Source: Sphingobium amiense (GTDB lineage: Bacteria > Pseudomonadota > Alphaproteobacteria > Sphingomonadales > Sphingomonadaceae). Taken from it: 64,000 bases of DNA. Both the position numbers and the translations under genes were made by a program. A model generated the notes under the pieces. It saw nothing but the letters and a program-made list of their open reading frames with translations. It ran no database searches and was not told where the DNA came from. Below, piece after piece: positions 52,389 through 61,947 of this stretch (within the stretch, counting starts at the first letter, position 1; every line of letters starts with the position of its first letter). The stretch is from NCBI RefSeq assembly GCF_003967075.1, contig NZ_AP018664.1:1302001-1366000 (forward strand), written 5' to 3'.

Positions 52389-54641
52389 TCAAAACGCAAT
52401 CGTGATCCCGGCGTTGACCGATCGCCCCCGGCCCGGAACCGGGCGGCGCACGCCGGTCGCCTTCAGATCGCCGAGCGACATGCCGCTAAGCGGAGCATAA
52501 TAGGCCTTGTCGAACAGATTGTCGGCGCCGAGCGTCAGGCGAACCTTGTCGATGCGATAGGCGAGCTGGACATTGAGCAGCGCGTAGCTGCCCGTCCGCG
52601 GTTCGTTGCGGGTCGGATCGGCGCGATCCTTTTCCGTCACGATGTCGAGGTCAATCCGGGTTTCGAGGCCGCCGATCCGATGCTCGAGGCTCAGCGCCGC
52701 ATTGAACGGCATCTGGTGATAGAGCGGTGCGTGGTCGGTCAGATTCTGGCCGTGCAGCCAGCTCGCGCGCGCGGTCAGACGCGCGGTGCCGGCCGACGAC
52801 GATGACCATAGCGGCACGGCGCCCGATATGTCGATGCCGTAGATCTCTGCCTTCTGGTTGGCGAACTGCAATTGAACGAACCCGGTCGGACTGCCCATCA
52901 TGTCGGTGAAGTCCGCCAGCTTAAAGGCGTCGATATATTCGTCGACATGGGTGTAATAGGGCGCGATCTTGAACGACCAGCCATCCTTGCCGCCTCCGGA
53001 AATGGCCAGGGCGGCGCTCAGCGTATCGGCCTTTTCGGGGCGAAGGTCGAGGTTGCCGACATAGCCGTTCCCGTCGCCGAACCACCCGATCATGCGGCTC
53101 GCCATGCTGCCCCGGCCCCAGCTATAGCGCTCGTAGATATTGGGCGAGCGAACCTTGCGGGCATAGCCGATCTCGATATCCGCCCCGTCCGAAAGCGCGT
53201 AGCGGACCAGCAGGCTGCCGCTCCAATTGCTGTCGTGGCGCTTGCGGTCGGCCTTGTTGAACGCCGCTGCCGCCATGACATCGGCCATCTGCATCATGCC
53301 GGTGCCATAGGGCGCGACCTTGCCGGTGTTCATCCAGACCTGATCGTTACGGATGCCGGCGATGAGGGAGAAACCGCTATCCCAGCGCGTTTCCCACTCG
53401 AGGAAGGTGCCGAGCCGATCGCGCTTGGCCCCGTTGACGTTGATGAACGCATTCGGCCCCATCATCATATTGCCCACAACGGGCGGCCAATAGTCGTTGA
53501 GCCATTGATGCTGGAATTCGCTGCCCAGGCGCAGCGTGCCGCCGCCGAGCAATATATCCGCCTGGACGGTATAGCTCGCGCTGTGGACCTCCGTGTTCAT
53601 CGGCATCCCGCCGGTCGCGGTCCCGCCCTTGTCGGCGAGGAAGTTCATGACGTGGTCGGTGTCGCGCCAGCTCGCCCGCACATCGAGATTGCCCCAATCG
53701 AAGACGCCGGCATAATGGCCGTTCAGGAACCACGACTTGTTGGACGTCATGTCCATATATTGGTTCGGGAAACCCTCATAGGGCGCGAAATGATAGCCGC
53801 CTTTCAGCTCGATCAGGCCGTTGCTGACTTGCGCTGCGAGATTGAGGCTGTGGTCGGTCTTGGCATATTCGCTGGATCGCACGACGCCCAGCGAGCCGCC
53901 GCCCTTGAAATTGTCGGCTTGAGTGTAGGAGCCATTGTAAGTCAGGCTGACCTTGTCGCTCGCGGCCGTCACTGACAGGGCGCCGCCGAACCCGTCGCCA
54001 TTGCTGCGATAGAAGGCCGAGGTTTCGCCGGTCAGCAGCGTTTCCCCTTGCTTAGCAAAGCGGGGCGGAGCGCTCTCGACGCGAATGATCCCGCCGATGC
54101 TGTCGCCGCCATAGCTGACTGGCGAAACGCCGGTAATGACGTCGATCGCGCTCACGGTTTGCGGATCGGTGTAGGACAGGGGCGGATTCATATCGTTCGG
54201 ACAGGCCGAGGCAATCGCCACGCCGTCGACCAGCACGGTCAAGCGCTGCGCTTCAAGGCCCCGGATCACCGGCAAGGTCGAGAAGCCCCCGGCCCCATAG
54301 CCGCTGACGCCGGGTACGCTTTGCAGGATCGCTGCGGTATCGCTCGAGCCGACCTGAAGGTCGCGCAGGCGCGAGGGGGAAAGCCGCTCACCCGAAACCG
54401 TCGACCCCGCCTCGCTCGCCGAGCTAACGTCGACCTCTGGCAGCGGCGTCCCGTCCTGGGCGAAGGCTCGCGAGATGGGGGCGCCCGCCAGCACAGCGAC
54501 GAGTGCGGGAAAAGCGAAGCTCCCGGCGAGGCGAACCTTGAAAGTTGGTTGCTTGCTGGTGGAGCGAGCGAAGGCAGGCATGGTGGTTGCCGCGCAATGC
54601 GCGGAATCAAGCATAATCGTCATGTCGGAATCCTGATTCAC
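52389..54641 (-). CDS. TonB-dependent outer membrane receptor, probably for copper
   Basis: A 750-residue receptor with a signal region, a TonB box-like GTPLPEVDVSS, plug domain (VPGVSGYGAGGFSTLPVIRG and ASACPNDMNPPLSYTDPQTV with Cys147) and a C-terminal 22-strand barrel ending VNAGITIAF. The CPNxMNPP motif in the plug and Met-rich barrel loops (MMGPNAF, GTGMMQMADVMA) resemble receptors linked to copper. The neighbours DUF2946, an HME-type RND pump and TonB support metal uptake or binding, though the metal is not proven. Starts at ATG 54641 or 54623. Confidence 0.82.
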   Translation of the reverse strand: MNQDSDMTIMLDSAHCAATTMPAFARSTSKQPTFKVRLAGSFAFPALVAVLAGAPISRAFAQDGTPLPEVDVSSASEAGSTVSGERLSPSRLRDLQVGSSDTAAILQSVPGVSGYGAGGFSTLPVIRGLEAQRLTVLVDGVAIASACPNDMNPPLSYTDPQTVSAIDVITGVSPVSYGGDSIGGIIRVESAPPRFAKQGETLLTGETSAFYRSNGDGFGGALSVTAASDKVSLTYNGSYTQADNFKGGGSLGVVRSSEYAKTDHSLNLAAQVSNGLIELKGGYHFAPYEGFPNQYMDMTSNKSWFLNGHYAGVFDWGNLDVRASWRDTDHVMNFLADKGGTATGGMPMNTEVHSASYTVQADILLGGGTLRLGSEFQHQWLNDYWPPVVGNMMMGPNAFINVNGAKRDRLGTFLEWETRWDSGFSLIAGIRNDQVWMNTGKVAPYGTGMMQMADVMAAAAFNKADRKRHDSNWSGSLLVRYALSDGADIEIGYARKVRSPNIYERYSWGRGSMASRMIGWFGDGNGYVGNLDLRPEKADTLSAALAISGGGKDGWSFKIAPYYTHVDEYIDAFKLADFTDMMGSPTGFVQLQFANQKAEIYGIDISGAVPLWSSSSAGTARLTARASWLHGQNLTDHAPLYHQMPFNAALSLEHRIGGLETRIDLDIVTEKDRADPTRNEPRTGSYALLNVQLAYRIDKVRLTLGADNLFDKAYYAPLSGMSLGDLKATGVRRPVPGRGRSVNAGITIAF

Positions 54642-54690
54642 ATGCGGCGCCCCGGCGAGGGGCGCCCATCAACGGGGAATGTCGAAGGAA

Positions 54691-55089
54691 TCAGGTGGTG
54701 GGAGGACCGATCGCCGGCGGGCGCAGATAGGTGCCGCGCCGGAGGACTAGGCGGTTTGGACGCCGAAAAACCGTTGCGAGGATGAAGGCGAGGGCGACGG
54801 CTAGGAGCAGCGCATCGACGGCCGCGAGCGATGGCGAGGACAGGCCGGTAAAGGCGCAAGGCGCTTCCGCCTTCTTGTGCTCGTCATGGTCCTGCTCGCC
54901 GCCTTTGCTCGGCAACTTGATTGCGATCTTCTGAGGCCCTTGCCCCGAGCACAGCTGGACCAGGATCACGCCATTCGAGACGACCGGCATGAAACCCGCC
55001 GGCACCAACGCCTTCACGAGCAGCGCAGCGCCTAGCAGGAGCGCGCACAGCCAATGGTGCCGGACAAGGAATTTGCGAGCTTCGGTCAC
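54691..55089 (-). CDS. DUF2946 membrane protein
   Basis: A 132-residue protein with an N-terminal hydrophobic segment (LCALLLGAALLVKALVPAG), a His/Lys-rich middle (EQDHDEHKKAEAPCAFTG) and a C-terminal helix. The CSGQGP and PCAF Cys plus the His/Asp cluster could bind a metal. DUF2946 proteins are common beside copper receptors and resistance genes but have no known biochemical role. It precedes the TonB-dependent receptor by 49 bp. Confidence 0.75.
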   Translation of the reverse strand: MTEARKFLVRHHWLCALLLGAALLVKALVPAGFMPVVSNGVILVQLCSGQGPQKIAIKLPSKGGEQDHDEHKKAEAPCAFTGLSSPSLAAVDALLLAVALAFILATVFRRPNRLVLRRGTYLRPPAIGPPTT

Positions 55090-55149
55090 GCAGCATCCTC
55101 TAAGTGCAGGCTCGTTTCATGTCGAGAATGTTTGCTTGCCGTATGTTAG

Positions 55150-56388
55150 CTAGTCGTGCCCCGCTTCATCTGGTGCCCAGATGCTGTGGGAATCGATCTG
55201 GATCTTGAGCAGAGCACGATCGGCTTCGGAGCGCGCCTCGATTTCCATTCGGCGCGCGTCATTGGCCTGCCGGCGGGCATAGAGCATATCGGAGAGGTCG
55301 ATCTGCCCGAGTTGGTAACCGCGCACCGTCCTTTCGGCGGCGTCGCCGGCGCTGCGCGCCGAAGCGTCGGCATTGCGCCAGGCATCGAGCCGGGTGTGCG
55401 CGTTGGAAAGGTCGGCATTGGCGGTCGCCTCGATGCTGCGCTGCACGGCCGCGAGTTCCATGCGCGCGGCATTGGCCTCGGCTGACGCCTGATCGGCTGC
55501 GGCTCTGCGATAGCCACCGCCGAGCGGGATTAAAGCCACCACGCCCGCGCCGGCTTCCGCGCCGCCGCGCTCGCTGAACAGGCGGACGCCGAAGCTCGGG
55601 TCTGCGATGCGATCCGCTCGCACCCGACGCGAAGTCACGTTCAGACGCTGCGCTTCCTTGTCGGCGGCGCGGATCTCGTGACTGCGCTCGATTACCAGGT
55701 CGCGCATCGCTTCCAGCCCCTGGGCGGGCAGCATGGGGTCGGCCAGTTCTGGTGGTTCGGAGGGGAGCGGGATTTCCGGAAAGGACGCTGCGAAGGTCAC
55801 GCGCGCCTGTTCGCGCAGCGAGAGTGACGATGCGGCCTGCGCGCGCGCCTGAGCCAGCGCCGCCTGCGCCTGGTCGAGGTCGAGTTGGGCGGCGTCTCGC
55901 AGCGTGACCCGCCGCTTTATGGCGGCGATTGCCTCCTCCAGCCCGCGGACGCTGTCGAGATCGTTGCGATAATGGCTTCCCGCAGTGAGCCAGTCGTGCC
56001 AATAGCCGGCCAGCAGCAGCGCGGTTTGATGGCGGACATCCTCCATCTGGTTTTCCGCGACCTCAATGCCGAGCGCACCGGCTTCGCGGTCGAGCGCGGC
56101 CTTGCCCGGCAGGCGGAATGGGCGGCTGATTGTCGTATCGAATTCGTCGAACCCGCCTTCGCGATCGACGGTTCGGCGAATGTAGCTGCCGCTCACCGTC
56201 ACTTCGTGGGGGCCTTTGCGCAGCATATCGCCGCGTGCCCGTGCGGCTTCGACGCGCGCAATTGCGGCGGCGACGCTGGGGTGATTGTCGAGCGCTTCGT
56301 TGACCTTGTCGGCAGGCGGCAGATCGGTATGCTGGGCCAGGGCAGGCGCGGCCGTCAGAAGGCCGAGAGCGGCGAGTACGATCCGCAT
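55150..56388 (-). CDS. TolC/CzcC-type outer membrane factor
   Basis: A 412-residue outer membrane factor. A signal peptide (RIVLAALGLLTAAPALAQ) is followed by two OEP coiled-coil repeats with DQAQAALAQARAQAASSLSL and ARMELAAVQRSIEATANADL. It should form the exit duct for the CzcA-type pump in the same operon. ATG 56388 follows AAGGAT and overlaps the DUF3240 stop by one base; the upstream open frame is rejected. Confidence 0.83.
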   Translation of the reverse strand: MRIVLAALGLLTAAPALAQHTDLPPADKVNEALDNHPSVAAAIARVEAARARGDMLRKGPHEVTVSGSYIRRTVDREGGFDEFDTTISRPFRLPGKAALDREAGALGIEVAENQMEDVRHQTALLLAGYWHDWLTAGSHYRNDLDSVRGLEEAIAAIKRRVTLRDAAQLDLDQAQAALAQARAQAASSLSLREQARVTFAASFPEIPLPSEPPELADPMLPAQGLEAMRDLVIERSHEIRAADKEAQRLNVTSRRVRADRIADPSFGVRLFSERGGAEAGAGVVALIPLGGGYRRAAADQASAEANAARMELAAVQRSIEATANADLSNAHTRLDAWRNADASARSAGDAAERTVRGYQLGQIDLSDMLYARRQANDARRMEIEARSEADRALLKIQIDSHSIWAPDEAGHD

Positions 56389-56687
56389 CAGGCGATCCTT
56401 CCATGATCGAGCAGGGGCGTCGTGCGCCACCGGACCGGCAGATCGCGCCGCGCGTCTTTTACGGTGCGGAGCAGGTCGGGCACCGCGTCCGCGCTCACGA
56501 TCAGTTCGAGCGTCGAACGCTTCAATTCGCCCGACACGCGCTCGGCGGTTCCCGCATCGCCAAAATCGCGACCTCGCACAGCTTCCCCGCGGACATGGAT
56601 TGGCGTGGGGGAGACGGCGCGGATCGCGTCCACGAGAAGCTCGGTATCGCGGGTGGCGCAATGGAGGGTGAACAGCAGGTCAGGCAT
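56388..56687 (-). CDS. DUF3240 PII-like protein
   Basis: A 99-residue protein with the DUF3240 pattern DLLFTLHCATRDTELLVDAIR and AERVSGELKRSTLELIVSAD. Such genes are found between CzcA- and CzcC-type genes and belong to a PII-like ferredoxin fold that may bind metal or nucleotides and regulate the pump. It overlaps the czcA gene by 8 bp. Confidence 0.78.
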   Translation of the reverse strand: MPDLLFTLHCATRDTELLVDAIRAVSPTPIHVRGEAVRGRDFGDAGTAERVSGELKRSTLELIVSADAVPDLLRTVKDARRDLPVRWRTTPLLDHGRIA

Positions 56688-59600
56688 TAGCGGCCTCCCC
56701 GGCGCTTTCCCCGAAGCGCTCGAACAGGATCGGCAGCAGGACCAGCGTCAGCAAAGTGGAGGTAATGAGGCCGCCGATCACCACGATCGCGAGCGGCCGC
56801 TGGATCTCGGACCCCGGCCCGCTGGCGAACAGCAGGGGGACGAGGCCGAAGGCCGTGATGCCGGCAGTCATCAGCACCGGTCGCAGCCGACGCTGCGCGC
56901 CCAGGCGCACGGTCTCGGCCATACCCACCCCGTCGGCGCGCAACTGGCGGAAATAGGCCACCAGCACCAACCCATTGAGCACGGCGATGCCGAGCAGGGC
57001 GATGAACCCCACCGACGCCGGGACCGAGAGATACTCGCCCGACAGCCACAGCGAGATCAGCCCGCCGACCATCGCGAAGGGGATGTTGGAGAGGATCAGC
57101 AGCGCGGCGCGCAATGAGCGCAGCGCCGCCAGCAGGACGAGGAAGATCAACACCAGCGCTACGGGCACCACCATCATCAGCCGGGCCGATGCGCGCTGCT
57201 GGTTCTCGAACTGACCGCCCCAGACGATGCTGTAGCCTGCCGGTAGCCGTACCTTGGCGGTGACCTGCGCCTTCGCCTCATCGACATAGCCGACCAGATC
57301 GCGGCCGGAGACGAAGGCCTGCACCAGCGCGAAGCGCGAGCCGTTCTCGTGATCGAGCTTCACCGGTCCCTGCGTGCGCTCCACCCGCGCCATGTCGCTG
57401 ACACGCGCCAGCGTGCCATCGGGCGTGCGCAATTGCAGGTCGGCGAAACGGGCCGGATCGCTCCGGATGCCGTCGTCACCGCGAATGACGATCGGAATGC
57501 GTTTCTGACCTTCGGCCACGACCCCGGACCGCACGCCCTCGACCTGTCCGCGCAGCGCGTCCTGGAGCTGGTCGACCGGCATCCCGAACCGCCCCGCTGC
57601 CGCGCGGTCGATGTCGAGTTGGAGATAGTCCACATTGTCGTTGGCGACCGTCAGGACCTCCGATGAGCCGTGGATGCCGGACAGGATATGCTGGATCCGA
57701 CCCGCGAGCTCGGCGAGCGTTGCGGTGTCAGGCCCGAAAATCTTGACCGCTAGATCGCCGCGCGCGCCGGTGAGCATCTCCGAGACGCGCATCTCGATCG
57801 GCTGGGTGAAACTCGATTGGATACCGGGCAGGCCGTCCAGCGCCTTGCGCATTTCCCCGACGACGAAATCCTTGTCCCCGCGCCATTGCGAGCGCGGCTT
57901 CAACTGGACGAAGCTGTCGGTCTCGTTCGGTCCCATCGGATCGAGACCGATCTCGTCGGAGCCGACGCGGGCGATCACGTCCTCCACCTCCGGCACGGTG
58001 CGGAGCGCGCGCTGCACCGCCATGTCGCCGGCCACCGATTGGTCCAGGCTGATCGAGGGCAGCTTGGTAAGCTGCACGATCACCGAGCCTTCGTCCATCG
58101 TCGGCATGAAGGTCTTCCCGGCCGCGCCATAAGCGAGGCCCGCCAGCACCAGCCCGGTGGCGGAGAGACCATAGACCAGCTTCTTGTGCGCGAACGCCGC
58201 GTCGAGCAGCGCCTGGTAGCGTGGGCCGATCTGCCGCATGATCCATGGCTCACCATGATGGCCGCTCCTGAGGCTGAAGGAGGCAAGGACCGGCACCAGC
58301 GTCAGGGCGAGCAGCAGGGAGCCCGCGAGCGCGAAGACGATGGTGAGCGCGACGGGCGCGAACAGCTTGCCCTCCAGCCCCTGCAGCGAAAGCAGGGGCA
58401 GGAACACGAGCGCGATGATGACGATGCCCGCCGACACCGGCACGATCACCTCGCTGGTTGCGCGGAATACGTGGTTGAGTCGGGGCGTGTCCTCGCCCTG
58501 GGCATGGCTCAGGCGCTCGACGACATTCTCGACCACCACCACCGCGCCGTCGACCAGCATCCCGATCGCGATGGCGAGCCCGCCGAGGCTCATGAGGTTC
58601 GCGGACAGCCCCATGCCGCGCATGAACAGGAAGGTGATGAGCGCGGCCATCGGCAGGGTCGCCGCGACGATCGTGGCCGCACGCCAGTCGCCGAGGAACA
58701 GGATCAGCAGCACGACGACCAGCACGGTCGCTTCCAGCAGCGCCTCCTCGACCGTGCCGACCGCGCGCCCGATCAGATCGGAGCGATCGTAGAAGACATG
58801 GATCTGCGTGCCTGCGGGCAAGCTGTGCTGAAGCCCGGCAAGCCGCGTCCGCACGCCATCGACCACCGCCCGCGCATCCGCGCCGCGCAGCGCGATCACC
58901 AGGCCCTCCACCGCCTCGGCCTTGCCGCCGCGCGTCACCGCCCCATAGCGGGTGAGGCTGCCGGTGCCGACTGTGGCGACGTCGCCCAGGCGGACGATGC
59001 GGCCGTCCCGGCTGGCGATGACCAGCGTTTGCAGATCCTCCACGCTGCGGATCGCGCCCACGGCTCGGACGATCAGCGATTCCTCGCCATCGGTCAGGCG
59101 CCCCGCGCCGTCATTGCGATTGCCGCTTTCGATCGCGGTGCGCAGATCGGAGATCGAGAGCTTCGCGCTCGCCAGCGCCACCGGATCAGGCCGGACCTCG
59201 AAGGTACGAACATAGCCGCCCAGCGCGTTCACGTCCGCGACGCCGGGCACTGTGCGCAGCGCCGGGCGGATCGTCCAGTCGAGCAGTTCGCGTTTCTGCT
59301 GGAGAGACAGCGGCCCTTCGATCGTGAACATGTAGACGTCGGACAGGGGCGTCGAGATCGGCGCGAGACCGCCGGTCACGGCAGCAGGCAGATCGCCCGT
59401 CACGCCCGCCAGCCGTTCGGCGACCTGTTGGCGCGCCCAGTAGATGTCGGTGCCGTCGGTAAAGTCGATGGTTATGTCGGCGATGGCATATTTGGCGCTC
59501 GAGCGCAGGATCGCCTGGTTGGGAATGCCGAGCATCTCCGTCTCGATCGGCGTGATGACGCGGCTCTCGACCTCCTCCGGCGTCATGCCGGGGGCTTTGA

Positions 59601-59751
59601 GGATCAGCTTCACCTGGGTCTGCGCGATGTTGGGATAGGCATCGACCGGCAAGTTGACAAAAGCCCAGACCCCGAGCCCGGCCGTGGCGGCGGCAAGGAT
59701 CAGGACGAGCAGACGATAGGACAGCGCGGTGGCGACAAGCGAACGCAGCAT
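56680..59751 (-). CDS. Heavy-metal RND efflux pump (CzcA/CusA family)
   Basis: A 1023-residue RND pump. It begins SLVATALSYRLLVLILAAA and NLPVDAYPNIAQTQV, with EVESRVITPIETEMLGIPN, characteristic of the heavy-metal branch. Segment 4 reads GGLAIAIGMLVDGAVVVVEN, with the functional Asp, which lacks the DFG pattern of Czc zinc/cobalt pumps, so the metal is uncertain. It probably exports copper or another divalent cation from the periplasm or cytoplasm. It lies in the operon with the adaptor, DUF3240 and CzcC-type genes. Confidence 0.88.
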   Translation of the reverse strand: MLRSLVATALSYRLLVLILAAATAGLGVWAFVNLPVDAYPNIAQTQVKLILKAPGMTPEEVESRVITPIETEMLGIPNQAILRSSAKYAIADITIDFTDGTDIYWARQQVAERLAGVTGDLPAAVTGGLAPISTPLSDVYMFTIEGPLSLQQKRELLDWTIRPALRTVPGVADVNALGGYVRTFEVRPDPVALASAKLSISDLRTAIESGNRNDGAGRLTDGEESLIVRAVGAIRSVEDLQTLVIASRDGRIVRLGDVATVGTGSLTRYGAVTRGGKAEAVEGLVIALRGADARAVVDGVRTRLAGLQHSLPAGTQIHVFYDRSDLIGRAVGTVEEALLEATVLVVVLLILFLGDWRAATIVAATLPMAALITFLFMRGMGLSANLMSLGGLAIAIGMLVDGAVVVVENVVERLSHAQGEDTPRLNHVFRATSEVIVPVSAGIVIIALVFLPLLSLQGLEGKLFAPVALTIVFALAGSLLLALTLVPVLASFSLRSGHHGEPWIMRQIGPRYQALLDAAFAHKKLVYGLSATGLVLAGLAYGAAGKTFMPTMDEGSVIVQLTKLPSISLDQSVAGDMAVQRALRTVPEVEDVIARVGSDEIGLDPMGPNETDSFVQLKPRSQWRGDKDFVVGEMRKALDGLPGIQSSFTQPIEMRVSEMLTGARGDLAVKIFGPDTATLAELAGRIQHILSGIHGSSEVLTVANDNVDYLQLDIDRAAAGRFGMPVDQLQDALRGQVEGVRSGVVAEGQKRIPIVIRGDDGIRSDPARFADLQLRTPDGTLARVSDMARVERTQGPVKLDHENGSRFALVQAFVSGRDLVGYVDEAKAQVTAKVRLPAGYSIVWGGQFENQQRASARLMMVVPVALVLIFLVLLAALRSLRAALLILSNIPFAMVGGLISLWLSGEYLSVPASVGFIALLGIAVLNGLVLVAYFRQLRADGVGMAETVRLGAQRRLRPVLMTAGITAFGLVPLLFASGPGSEIQRPLAIVVIGGLITSTLLTLVLLPILFERFGESAGEAANA

Positions 59752-59760
59752 CGGGAGAGC

Positions 59761-60873
59761 CTATTGCGCGGTGGCGAGCGCCTTGAGCGCGCTCGTACCG
59801 GAAACCACCACCTGTTCACCGGGCCTGATCCCGGAGAGCAGCACCGTGCGGCCATCACTGCCGCTGCCGCCGGTCACGGCGCGCACGGCAAAGCCGCCGC
59901 GCGCGGTCACGAACACAACCGGCTTGCCGTCGATCATGGTGACCGCCGTATCGGGCACGCTGACCGCGCCCGCCGGCGCCGGGCCGACGATGACGATGCT
60001 GGTTGCGCGCCCCGCGACAACACCGGGTCCGGCCGGAATCTCCGCCTTGAGGCCGGCCGAACGGGTCGCGGGATCGATGGCCGTTCCCACCGCGACGATC
60101 CGGCCGGTGAGGTTGGGAAGTAGCCGCACGCTCATGCCGGGGCGCACTTGCCCGATCAGCCGTTCGGGCAATTGGCCGACCACTTCATAGCGATCCGTCG
60201 CGTCGATCACATAGGGCGCGGTGGTGCCGTCCACCGGATTGCCGGTCTGGATGGAGGCGCTGGTGACGCGACCCGCGATAGGAGCCGTCAGCGTATAGGA
60301 GCCGCTGGCGCCATGACCGCCCACCATCGCCAGGATGCGCGACTTTTCCGAAACGTCGGCGCGAGCCTCGGCTGCGATGGCATTGGCTTCGTCAGCGCGC
60401 GCGCCTGCGATGATGCCTTCGCGGCTGAGCAGGGAGAGCCGCGCGGCATTGGCCTCGGCTACGCCACGCCGCGCGTTCGCGCGGCTGAGGTCCGCGCCGA
60501 TCGTCAGCACGTCGCGGCTGGCGATGATCGCCAGCGGCTGGCCCCGCCGCACGCTGTCGCCCTCGACCACGAGAGTCCGCAACACGGTGCCGGGAAAGGT
60601 CGCGGCCACCGCCACCCGGGCGTTGGCGGGAGGCTCGATCATCGCGGGGATGGTGGCGAGCGCCGCATCCGCGGCTGCCGTCGCGGGCATAAGGCGGATA
60701 CCCATCTGCGCGGCGCGGCGCGCATCCACCGCCAGGATCCCATCTGTCGGTTGGGCGTTGCTTGCCGGCGCGGAGTTGCCCGTCTCGACCGGTCGACTGG
60801 CGAACCACCACAGGCCTGATAGAATCAAGGCGATCGTCGCGGCGCCCGCAATGAGGGTGTATCGTCTGGACAT
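59761..60873 (-). CDS. RND efflux adaptor (CzcB/HlyD family)
   Basis: A 370-residue membrane-fusion protein. An N-terminal signal or anchor (YTLIAGAATIALILSGLW) precedes the lipoyl/barrel domains with VEGDSVRRGQPLAIIASRDV and YTLTAPIAGRVTSASIQTGN and a beta-barrel. No His-rich metal-binding tail is visible. It lies nine bases before the pump gene and links it to the CzcC-type factor. Confidence 0.85.
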   Translation of the reverse strand: MSRRYTLIAGAATIALILSGLWWFASRPVETGNSAPASNAQPTDGILAVDARRAAQMGIRLMPATAAADAALATIPAMIEPPANARVAVAATFPGTVLRTLVVEGDSVRRGQPLAIIASRDVLTIGADLSRANARRGVAEANAARLSLLSREGIIAGARADEANAIAAEARADVSEKSRILAMVGGHGASGSYTLTAPIAGRVTSASIQTGNPVDGTTAPYVIDATDRYEVVGQLPERLIGQVRPGMSVRLLPNLTGRIVAVGTAIDPATRSAGLKAEIPAGPGVVAGRATSIVIVGPAPAGAVSVPDTAVTMIDGKPVVFVTARGGFAVRAVTGGSGSDGRTVLLSGIRPGEQVVVSGTSALKALATAQ

Positions 60874-60930
60874 GCGCTCGGGCTAGGGAGCGTTCCTGAC
60901 CGAACCCTGACGGGATATGAGGATTGAAGA

Positions 60931-61947
60931 TCAGGTCGCGGGAAAACGCAGCACCAGTTCACGGTCGGCCGGATCGGTCTCAAGCGTGCCGCCATGGGCC
61001 GCCATGATCCGGTCGACGATAGCGAGGCCGAGGCCGGCGCCATCCTTGCTCGCATGGTCGGCGCGGCGGTGGCGTTGCACAAGGTCGCGCAACCTTTCGA
61101 GCGCCAGCCCAGGGCCCTCGTCCCGCACGCCCAATAGCGCGTGGGGGCCGGCGAAGACCTGGATCGTGCCACCAGCCGGCGTCACGCGCGCGGCATTCTC
61201 GATCAGATTGCGCAGCGCTGCCGCAATCGCTTCGCGCCTGCCGTTCACGACCGCAGCCTGACCGCGGGTATCGAACGCGATCAGCTTGCCTTGTGCGATG
61301 ATCCCCGGCGCCACGGCGCTGACGACCTCGCTCGCCACATCCGCGAGTGACACCTGTTCGGGAGCGGTCTGGGCGGCCTCCGCCGCGTCGATCTGCGCGA
61401 GCAGCATGAGTTGGTCGATCAGCCGGCGCATGGCCGCCACGTCTTCCTTGAGGCGCGCGGCGTCGTCATAGTCAAGCCGGTCGAGTTCGAGAGACAGGAG
61501 GGCGAGCGGCGTGCGCAACTCGTGCGCGACGTCGGCGGCGAACGCTTCCTGCCGCCGCGCGGCCTGATCGAGCCGCGCCAACAGATCGTTGACCGCATAG
61601 ACGAAGGGTAGCGCCTCGGCGGGCATTTGCGACGCATCGATGCGGAACCCTCGTTCGTGGCCCTGTGCAGCCTCGATCCGGGCGGCGGCATCTTCCAGCG
61701 GTGCGAAGGCCTGGCGGATCACTCGGAGCACCATGATCGCGACGGGAACGAGCAGGACGACAAGCGGCAGAGCGACATGCTCAAGCATTTCCTTGATCGC
61801 GCGGATCATCGCCGCGCGTGCATCGAGATGTGTGAAGGTGACACTGTAGAAGAAGGCGACCGCCGCCAGCAGCAGAACGGTGCCCGCCACACCAATCAGG
61901 CCCAAACCGCGTTTGAGGCGCCGTGAGATGGAGCGCTGCACGGTCAT
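60931..61947 (-). CDS. Sensor histidine kinase of a metal two-component system
   Basis: A 338-residue membrane kinase. A single hydrophobic segment (VAGTVLLLAAVAFFYSVTF) and a second (EHVALPLVVLLVPVAIMVL) flank a very short periplasmic region of about 30 residues, so it probably senses at or in the membrane. The H-box is FAADVAHELRTPLALLS, N-box ALRNLIENAARV and VRDEGPGLA, followed by GAGLGLAIVDRIMAAHGG. It overlaps the regulator by 4 bp. A classic CzcS/CusS periplasmic domain is absent. Confidence 0.85.
   Translation of the reverse strand: MTVQRSISRRLKRGLGLIGVAGTVLLLAAVAFFYSVTFTHLDARAAMIRAIKEMLEHVALPLVVLLVPVAIMVLRVIRQAFAPLEDAAARIEAAQGHERGFRIDASQMPAEALPFVYAVNDLLARLDQAARRQEAFAADVAHELRTPLALLSLELDRLDYDDAARLKEDVAAMRRLIDQLMLLAQIDAAEAAQTAPEQVSLADVASEVVSAVAPGIIAQGKLIAFDTRGQAAVVNGRREAIAAALRNLIENAARVTPAGGTIQVFAGPHALLGVRDEGPGLALERLRDLVQRHRRADHASKDGAGLGLAIVDRIMAAHGGTLETDPADRELVLRFPAT

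Noticed and set aside
57817..60123. Plus-strand open frame of over 700 codons opposite the CzcA-type pump
   Set aside because: It is a mirror of the conserved pump and adaptor genes, with a repetitive charged product typical of antisense frames in GC-rich DNA.
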